Assembly: GCA_965227315.1 (NCBI GenBank) | Contig: OZ245737.1 | Location: 3,501,587 to 3,565,586 of the forward strand | DNA: 64,000 nucleotides | From: JANQHS01 sp965227315 | GTDB taxonomy: Bacteria; Bacteroidota; Bacteroidia; Cytophagales; CCMP332 | Direction: 5' to 3' | In this document: piece by piece, positions 59,901-64,000 of the stretch | Position numbering within the stretch: the stretch's first letter is position 1 | Layout of the letters: each line of letters opens with the position of its first letter | Translations under genes and position numbers: made by a program | The notes under the pieces: model-generated | What the model saw: only the letters and a program-made list of their open reading frames with translations | The model's database searches: none | Told to the model about the DNA's origin: nothing

Positions 59901-60093
59901 GAGGAGTCGCTACAGATTTCTCCACGGCAACGGCATTTGCTCCGGTATAGGTGGTGGAAACCTTGACTATGGGAGGGGTGATGTCAGGGTATTGTGCGAC
60001 AGGCAGGCCCAAAAGTGAAACAACTCCAACGATCACTGTGATGATCGAAATGACCATCGCAACAATCGGCCTGTTTATGAAAAACTTTGACAT
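56944..60093 (-). CDS. RND multidrug efflux pump, HAE1 family inner membrane subunit
   Basis: A 1,049-residue, 12-helix proton-driven pump of the AcrB/MexB type. The opening MSKFFINRPIVAMVISIITVIVG, the proton-relay helix GIVVDDAIVVVEAV (paired Asp), NGMSPKEATRKAMDEVSAPVV and the C-terminal FAKQKFEEGMTLVEAARES are all present, and length is standard. It takes lipophilic drugs, dyes or detergents from the inner leaflet and periplasm and hands them to the outer channel. It is the middle gene of a three-gene operon. Confidence 0.97.
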   Translation of the reverse strand: MSKFFINRPIVAMVISIITVIVGVVSLLGLPVAQYPDITPPIVKVSTTYTGANAVAVEKSVATPLEEKINGVENSIYMQSINANDGRLEIRVSFEVGADPDMSTVFTQNKVSSAMAKVPEEVKKFGVETKKAMSFPLVLVTLTSPNETFDKKFLSNYAKIRVNDELARVPGVGEVMIFGAADYAMRIWIKPDRLASVGITVPEIMNAIKEQNVIVPGGQFGAEPAPPGTEFTYNVLLKGRLETEKEFGEIVIRTNPNGSQVRVKDVARIELGAELYNSFTRLNEKDAAVIVVYQTPGSNALEIASTIKGIMADLKKDFPNDLDYTMSLDTTLAIEAGISEIIVTLIEALILVILVVFIFLQDWRSTVIPSVAIPVSLIGAFILFPMLGFTVNVLSLLGLVLAIGIVVDDAIVVVEAVSVNIENGMSPKEATRKAMDEVSAPVVATTLVVIAVFVPVAFVPGITGSLYQQFAITIAVSVGFSSINALTLSPALCSLLLRKKQESKGLLGRFFGAFNRWFENITQKYIGITGGLLTKLKRVALFVGIIVGLFIFFSSRVPGGFIPEEDMGYFLIGVQLPPAASLQRSDEVAEKIESVLAKTEGVEFYTTVTGFSLLTSTYSTSSAFIFVSCTPWEDRPGLTAKQIAANLNKIFYAGIPEAMAIAFGPPAIPGLGNGAGFSIFIQDKGGNEPQYLEEHLKEFIAAINARPEVSNAFSIYNSNVPQRYMDIDRDKALKLGIPLGDVYSTVGAFLGGSYVNDFNRFGRLYKTYVQAEPEYRTGPEFLPMFFLRSAEDEMVPLSSIAQVTPTYGPEYTNRFNLYRAAEVTGAPSKGYTSAQALAALEEEAKRVLPDDMGYSWNAMSYQEKAAEGTAAVIFLFSLVFVFLILAAQYESWSLPLAILLGTPFALFGAFFGLWVARIFSESYESNIFSQIGLVLLIALAAKNAILIVEFAKQKFEEGMTLVEAARESALLRFRPILMTAFSFLLGVIPLLTASGSGSEARKVMGMDVFSGLLFATLFGVFLTPALYVIIGKLFGYEKQRDKALKAGEE

Positions 60094-60105
60094 TCAGGTT
60101 TTAAA

Positions 60106-61281
60106 TTATTCCGAAGCTTTTAGGGAAATCTCCTGAGGGTTGATCTCCATTCCCGGGCTTACCTTTTGAATTCCGCTGTAAACGATCTTTGAACCGGCTT
60201 CCAGACCTTCGGTGACCAGCCAAAGGCTGTCCATGCGGTTGGCCACCTTGATATTTTTGGTTTCTACAATGTTCGATTCGTTCACCGAGAAGACCTGGTA
60301 CTGTCCCTGAAGTTCTCTGACACAGCGCTGTGGGATCAACAGGCCATCTTTTACATTATCCACGGCAACTCTGATCCTGGCAAACTGGCCGGGAATAAGA
60401 AGGCTTCTTGGGTTGGGAAAGGAAACCTGCAAAAGGAGGGTTCCTGTAGAGGGATCGACCTGCCTGTCAGAAAAATCAAACTTTCCAAGCTGATCATATT
60501 GTGTGCCGTCGGCCAGGATAAGAATGATTTGGCTTCTTTCATTGGTGGTTTCTTGATTGCGGGCATCATGGTCCTCATTTCCCTTGCTTTCTTCATAAGC
60601 CGCAATAGACCTGGCCAATTGGAGGTACTTGCTTTCGGAAATCGAAAACCGCACCTGAATAGTATCGATCCTCGATACGGCATTCAATACGACCGGGTTT
60701 GGACTGCGACCTACGAAATCTCCGATCTTGGCTTCCGTTTTTCCGATCAATCCGTCGATAGGCGAGCGGACGGAGCAATACCCCAATTCTATATTGGCGT
60801 ACCTGAGTGCAGCCTCATCGGCGGCAAGCCTTGCCTGAGCGGCCTCGTATTTGGCTTCGGCAGCATCAAGGTCGCTCTGGGCGACAGCATTGATCTCAGC
60901 GAGCGGCCGCACTCTGTCAAGATCACTCTTGGCCAGAGCGAGATTTGTCTTCGACTCTGCCACAACTCCCTCTGCTTCCGCAACCTTTGCTCTAAATGGC
61001 TCCGGATCAATGGAATACAACAAAGCTCCTTTTTTGACAAAGGAACCCTCTTGAAAATGCATTCCAACAAGAAAACCCTCAACCCTTGCCCTAATGGAAA
61101 TATCAAAGTATCCAAAGGTTTGCCCCACAAAGTCATTCATAATCGGAACTTCCTTTTGAATTGGAGCCACTACGGGAATATCCATAATGAGCTTGGGGGG
61201 AGTCTTCTCTTCTCCACAGGCCGCCAGGAAGATCAGGCCGAGCAGGAATAAAAATTTATTAATGGGCTTGGTTTTTCTCAT
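60106..61281 (-). CDS. RND efflux periplasmic adaptor (membrane fusion) lipoprotein
   Basis: About 391 residues from ATG 61281, which gives a lipoprotein leader (FLFLLGLIFLAACGEE); an ATG at 61479 lies inside the divergent nuclease and is not plausible. Lipoyl half (VEGFLVGMHFQEGSFVKKGALLYSID), coiled coil (AEINAVAQSDLDAAEAKYEAAQARL) and beta-barrel (LGYCSVRSPIDGLIGKTE, LLIPGQFARIRVAV) follow the AcrA/MexA order. It bridges pump and channel. It is the first gene of the operon; its promoter must sit in the 54-base gap with the divergent nuclease. Confidence 0.95.
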   Translation of the reverse strand: MRKTKPINKFLFLLGLIFLAACGEEKTPPKLIMDIPVVAPIQKEVPIMNDFVGQTFGYFDISIRARVEGFLVGMHFQEGSFVKKGALLYSIDPEPFRAKVAEAEGVVAESKTNLALAKSDLDRVRPLAEINAVAQSDLDAAEAKYEAAQARLAADEAALRYANIELGYCSVRSPIDGLIGKTEAKIGDFVGRSPNPVVLNAVSRIDTIQVRFSISESKYLQLARSIAAYEESKGNEDHDARNQETTNERSQIILILADGTQYDQLGKFDFSDRQVDPSTGTLLLQVSFPNPRSLLIPGQFARIRVAVDNVKDGLLIPQRCVRELQGQYQVFSVNESNIVETKNIKVANRMDSLWLVTEGLEAGSKIVYSGIQKVSPGMEINPQEISLKASE

Positions 61282-61335
61282 GACGAAAAAATCCTCTTTT
61301 TTTGAGCCCGTTAAACTATCAATTTTTATCTCATC

Positions 61336-62136
61336 TTGACGCCACAAGACCATCTTTCGAACAAAATTTCGAGGGCAATAATCGGCTTTTTGGTACTTGG
61401 CTTTATGAGCTCTCCGCTGTCCACTTTTGGTTGGGGAAGTACCGGTCATCGGGTCGTTGGTCAGCTTGCAACCATGCACTTAAGCAAAAAGGCCAAGAAG
61501 AGGGTCGATGAAGTTCTCGATGGGCAGTCGCTCGCCATGGTCAGCAATTACATGGATTTTATCAAGTCGGACTCCAGATACAACTCATATAGACCATGGC
61601 ATTATGCAACCATCCCCGACAGCCTGAGCTATGAACAGGCCGGGACTCCTGAGGAAGGTGATGCGATCATGGCGATCAATTTCTTTTCCGATGAGATCCG
61701 AAAAGGTCAATACAGTAAGGATGAGGCATTTGCACTAATGTGTCTGGTTCACCTGGTAGGGGACATCCATCAGCCTCTCCATGTGGGCAATGGAAAGGAT
61801 AAAGGCGGAAATGATGTCGATGTCAAATTCTTTTCCAGGAATACCAACCTTCACAGAGTTTGGGATTCGGAGATGATCAACCAAATTGACCTGTCCTATT
61901 CGGAATATGCCCTTTCTCTTGATACTGTTTCCCAGGCCTCAATAGAAAAGTGGCAATCGGCTACGGTCCTGGATTGGGCCAATGAATCAAAAGCTCATCG
62001 CCAAGAGGTTTATGATTTCCCGGAGAGCGGAAATCTATGGTACCCATATATGTATGAAAATACAGACCTGCTCAACCTTAGGCTATGCCAGGCCGGGATC
62101 AGGCTTGCAGGTCTGTTGAATGAGCTTTACGATTAG
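61336..62136 (+). CDS. S1/P1 family nuclease, secreted
   Basis: A 266-residue enzyme starting at TTG 61336, with a signal peptide leading to GWGSTGHR: the mature N-terminal Trp33 and His38 are zinc ligands in this family. Further ligands are in PWHYATIP, HLVGDIHQPLHVG (His139, Asp143) and GGNDVDVKF, with NLHRVWDSEMI completing the trinuclear zinc site. It degrades single-stranded DNA or RNA and nucleotides outside the cytoplasm, a phosphate and nucleotide scavenging role. Its stop overlaps the ferritin stop on the other strand. Confidence 0.92.
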   Translation: MTPQDHLSNKISRAIIGFLVLGFMSSPLSTFGWGSTGHRVVGQLATMHLSKKAKKRVDEVLDGQSLAMVSNYMDFIKSDSRYNSYRPWHYATIPDSLSYEQAGTPEEGDAIMAINFFSDEIRKGQYSKDEAFALMCLVHLVGDIHQPLHVGNGKDKGGNDVDVKFFSRNTNLHRVWDSEMINQIDLSYSEYALSLDTVSQASIEKWQSATVLDWANESKAHRQEVYDFPESGNLWYPYMYENTDLLNLRLCQAGIRLAGLLNELYD

Positions 62137-62660
62137 TTTGCGCCGCTGGCGCTGTCAGGAGTGAAGCTGGCTTTAAGACCCGGTAAGTCTCGGTCAAACA
62201 AATAAAAACCTCCGCCGGGGGCTTCACCCGCCATTTCAAGTTTTTCCAGAACAGTCTGAGCCAAGGCCTCTTCTTCCATTTGCTCGGTCACATACCACTG
62301 GACGAAGTTATGGGTTGTATAGTCACCTGCTTTCAGAGAGCTATGAACTATCTCACTGACTTTCATTGTGTTTTCTCTCTCAGTCTCAAGTAAAAGATTA
62401 AACACCTCTTTTACGTTTTTGAAATCCTGCTTGGGTTTGTCAATAGCTGGAATTTCGGCCTTTCCACCCCTTTCGTTTATGAATTTGATCAGCTTGAGCA
62501 TATGTTGCCTTTCTTCTTCACTATGGGCATAAAAAAAGTCAGCCACACCATGATAACCCTTGCTTTCCGCCCAGGAGCCTATGGAAAGGTAGAGGGCAGA
62601 GGACTGGGCTTCAAGTGAAACCTGCTTGTTCAAAATCGCTTCAATATCTGGCTTTAGCAT
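62133..62660 (-). CDS. Ferritin
   Basis: A 175-residue ferritin from ATG 62660 (the ATG at 62699 adds a non-ferritin stretch). The four-helix bundle carries the ferroxidase-site residues: EAQSSALYLSIGSWAESKG (helix A, Glu), HSEEERQHMLKLIKFINERGG (Glu-Glu-x-x-His) and VQWYVTEQMEEEALAQTV (helix D). It stores iron as a 24-mer in the cytoplasm. The stop codon TAA shares bases with the convergent nuclease TAG (62133-62136). Confidence 0.94.
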   Translation of the reverse strand: MLKPDIEAILNKQVSLEAQSSALYLSIGSWAESKGYHGVADFFYAHSEEERQHMLKLIKFINERGGKAEIPAIDKPKQDFKNVKEVFNLLLETERENTMKVSEIVHSSLKAGDYTTHNFVQWYVTEQMEEEALAQTVLEKLEMAGEAPGGGFYLFDRDLPGLKASFTPDSASGAN

Positions 62661-62721
62661 TGATTTTTTGGTTAATGATCTAATGCTCAAATTTACCATT
62701 CTAATTCAAATATAGACCTGG

Positions 62722-63669
62722 ATGATCACGACCAATACCAGAACATTTCTCGAATTATTAAGGGCTGACCGGGGCTTCTTTTTTGGAATACTCTTCTTTT
62801 CCGTGGTTCTCTATTATATCAATGAGAACTACAACCTCGCCCTGGAGATCCCGTCCGGATCCCTGCAGGTCATTGGTTTGTTTATCGCCTTCTTCCTGGT
62901 ATTCATGAGTCAGAAGTCCTATGAGCGCTGGTGGGAAGCCAGGATGATCTGGGGTGATATAGTGAATAAAAGCAGGTCATGGGCTATGCAGGTGAATCAC
63001 ATGATCGACAGAGAAAAACTGCACCTTGAATTGGACGGTAAGGAAACCCAAAACATCAGGAAAGACCTGATCTATGGTCAGATAGGATTCGTAAATGCCT
63101 TAAGGATCCATTTGCGAAAGCAGGGCGATTTTTCTCCCGTAAAGAAGTTTTTTTCCGAGGAGGAATATCATGAAATGGATACCAAGGCCAATTTTCCGAC
63201 CCAGATCCTCGATCTGCAGGCCTCCAAGGTGAACCGTTTATTGAAAAAAGGGGTGGAGGAAGTGATCGTACAGGCCGAGCTGAACAAGGTATTGAAGGAT
63301 CTGTATGACTGCCAGGGAATGTCCGAAAGGATCAAAAACACCGTTTTTCCCAAGCCATATACATTTTTTGCGAGATTGATCGTCTATGTCTACGTGATCA
63401 TCTTGCCCATCTATATGATCAATTCGTTCTTGAGTGATTCGGTCACGGATCTCGACTTTTTTGCTGTTCCCTTGGTGGTCTTTATCAGCCTGGTCTTCTT
63501 CTCATTGACCAAGCTCGCGGAACAATATGAGAACCCTTTTGAAAATACCGTTCACGATATTCCACTCACGGCGATCTGCGATACCATAGAAGTTGATCTC
63601 AGGGAGCTTTGTGGTGAAGAAGTTGAACGGCATACTACTCCCAATGTTTCCAAGGGAGTGGTTTTTTAG
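62722..63669 (+). CDS. Bestrophin family anion channel
   Basis: A 315-residue membrane protein of the UPF0187/bestrophin type. Family pieces are visible: LRADRGFFFGILFFSVVLY, the neck/pore helix LVFMSQKSYERWWEARMIWG (with the SYxRWWEAR core), and FFSLTKLAEQYENPFENTVHDIPL (the acidic, calcium-clasp-like region). It forms a pentameric anion or cation channel in the inner membrane. Divergent to ferritin, with 61 bases between. Confidence 0.9.
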   Translation: MITTNTRTFLELLRADRGFFFGILFFSVVLYYINENYNLALEIPSGSLQVIGLFIAFFLVFMSQKSYERWWEARMIWGDIVNKSRSWAMQVNHMIDREKLHLELDGKETQNIRKDLIYGQIGFVNALRIHLRKQGDFSPVKKFFSEEEYHEMDTKANFPTQILDLQASKVNRLLKKGVEEVIVQAELNKVLKDLYDCQGMSERIKNTVFPKPYTFFARLIVYVYVIILPIYMINSFLSDSVTDLDFFAVPLVVFISLVFFSLTKLAEQYENPFENTVHDIPLTAICDTIEVDLRELCGEEVERHTTPNVSKGVVF

Positions 63670-63671
63670 AG

Positions 63672-64000
63672 TTAACGATTGCTCTTTTTGACGGGGTAGA
63701 AGGAAAAGACCTTGGACATCAGGCTCCGGATATCGGCTTCCTTCTGATAGGATTTCTGATTTCCCTTGACCTCACCGGCGGCCGAACCCTGCCAGACAAG
63801 CCTTTTTTCCCTTGCATCGAAGACATCCACCAACATGGTGCCATCGGTATAGCTATACTGACTGTAGGTCGTATGAGATCTCCCGTATCCGTAGCCATAG
63901 CCATAACCATAGGGTGAATAATAGTCTGTATAGCCCGTCACTCCGGTTTTTTGCTGCATCAGGATGATCAGGTTTACAAATGCATCGGGATCATCTTCGA
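63672..64000 (-). CDS. DUF4136 domain protein (5' end outside window)
   Basis: The frame runs off the window edge; at least 109 residues are seen. DPDAFVNLIILMQQKTGV, YTDGTMLVDVFDAREKRLVWQGSAAGEV in pieces, and SLMSKVFSFYPVKKSNR are the DUF4136 core and end. A YGYGYGYGYG run, made by a 6-base repeat, sits in the middle. It should be a lipoprotein like its relative at 52753-53406. The stop is two bases past the bestrophin stop in the convergent direction. Confidence 0.78.
   Translation of the reverse strand, partial: EDDPDAFVNLIILMQQKTGVTGYTDYYSPYGYGYGYGYGRSHTTYSQYSYTDGTMLVDVFDAREKRLVWQGSAAGEVKGNQKSYQKEADIRSLMSKVFSFYPVKKSNR

Overview
The window is chromosomal DNA from a member of the Bacteroidota, most likely a marine, heterotrophic, gliding or surface-living lineage (Flavobacteriales, Cytophagales or Saprospiria; I cannot place it more finely). 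The evidence is the number of secreted proteins ending in a type IX secretion (T9SS) sorting domain with a YPNP-type start and a KxLIE-type end, a Bacteroidota-style promoter (TTTG then TANNTTTG), TonB-dependent and beta-barrel outer membrane proteins, one-box LytTR response regulators paired with propeller-type histidine kinases, and DUF4136 lipoproteins. There is no IS element, integrase, rRNA or CRISPR array; one tRNA gene, tRNA-Leu(GAG), is present.

Layout. 1-6.9 kb: a T9SS protein tail cut by the window edge, an outer membrane protein, a secreted papain-like peptidase, a sulfotransferase, a T9SS propeller protein and a PadR regulator coupled to a MacB-like permease. 7-21.8 kb: metabolic and envelope genes (tryptophanase, acyl-ACP thioesterase, S41 and S9 peptidases, porin-like barrel, HI0933-type flavoprotein, FkbM methyltransferase, TonB receptor, cation diffusion facilitator). 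21.9-30.8 kb: lipoprotein and membrane proteins, a T9SS SBBP-repeat protein, an AraC/SDR pair and a divergent HxlR/membrane-protein pair with twin operators. 30.9-44.9 kb: a segment bounded by extra copies of the mnmE 3' end, holding a kinase/LytTR pair, a giant FG-GAP repeat protein, an AT-rich GIY-YIG + HEPN-like gene pair, two unknown small genes, decayed T9SS and PadR fragments, a PNGase F-like T9SS protein and a small secreted protein. 44.9-64 kb: mnmE, a thioredoxin-like protein, two metal ABC permeases (one fused to a DtxR-type regulator, behind a DtxR-like palindrome), tRNA-Leu, a four-helix-bundle protein, acyl-CoA dehydrogenase, NDH-2-type dehydrogenase, a sodium symporter, an RND efflux operon, S1/P1 nuclease, ferritin, bestrophin and DUF4136 lipoproteins.

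The most interesting observation is that the last ~20 codons of mnmE occur three times in the same orientation: once in the real gene and twice as orphan fragments 0.56 kb and 14 kb downstream. The 3' end of mnmE is a known integration site for genomic islands in other bacteria (SGI1 type), so 30.9-44.9 kb is best read as one or two stacked insertions there. Inside it sits the second candidate, an AT-rich GIY-YIG/HEPN cassette that resembles a small defence or toxin module. Several gene-end fragments (two T9SS tails, one PadR tail) show that the accessory parts of this chromosome turn over by insertion and deletion between gene ends.
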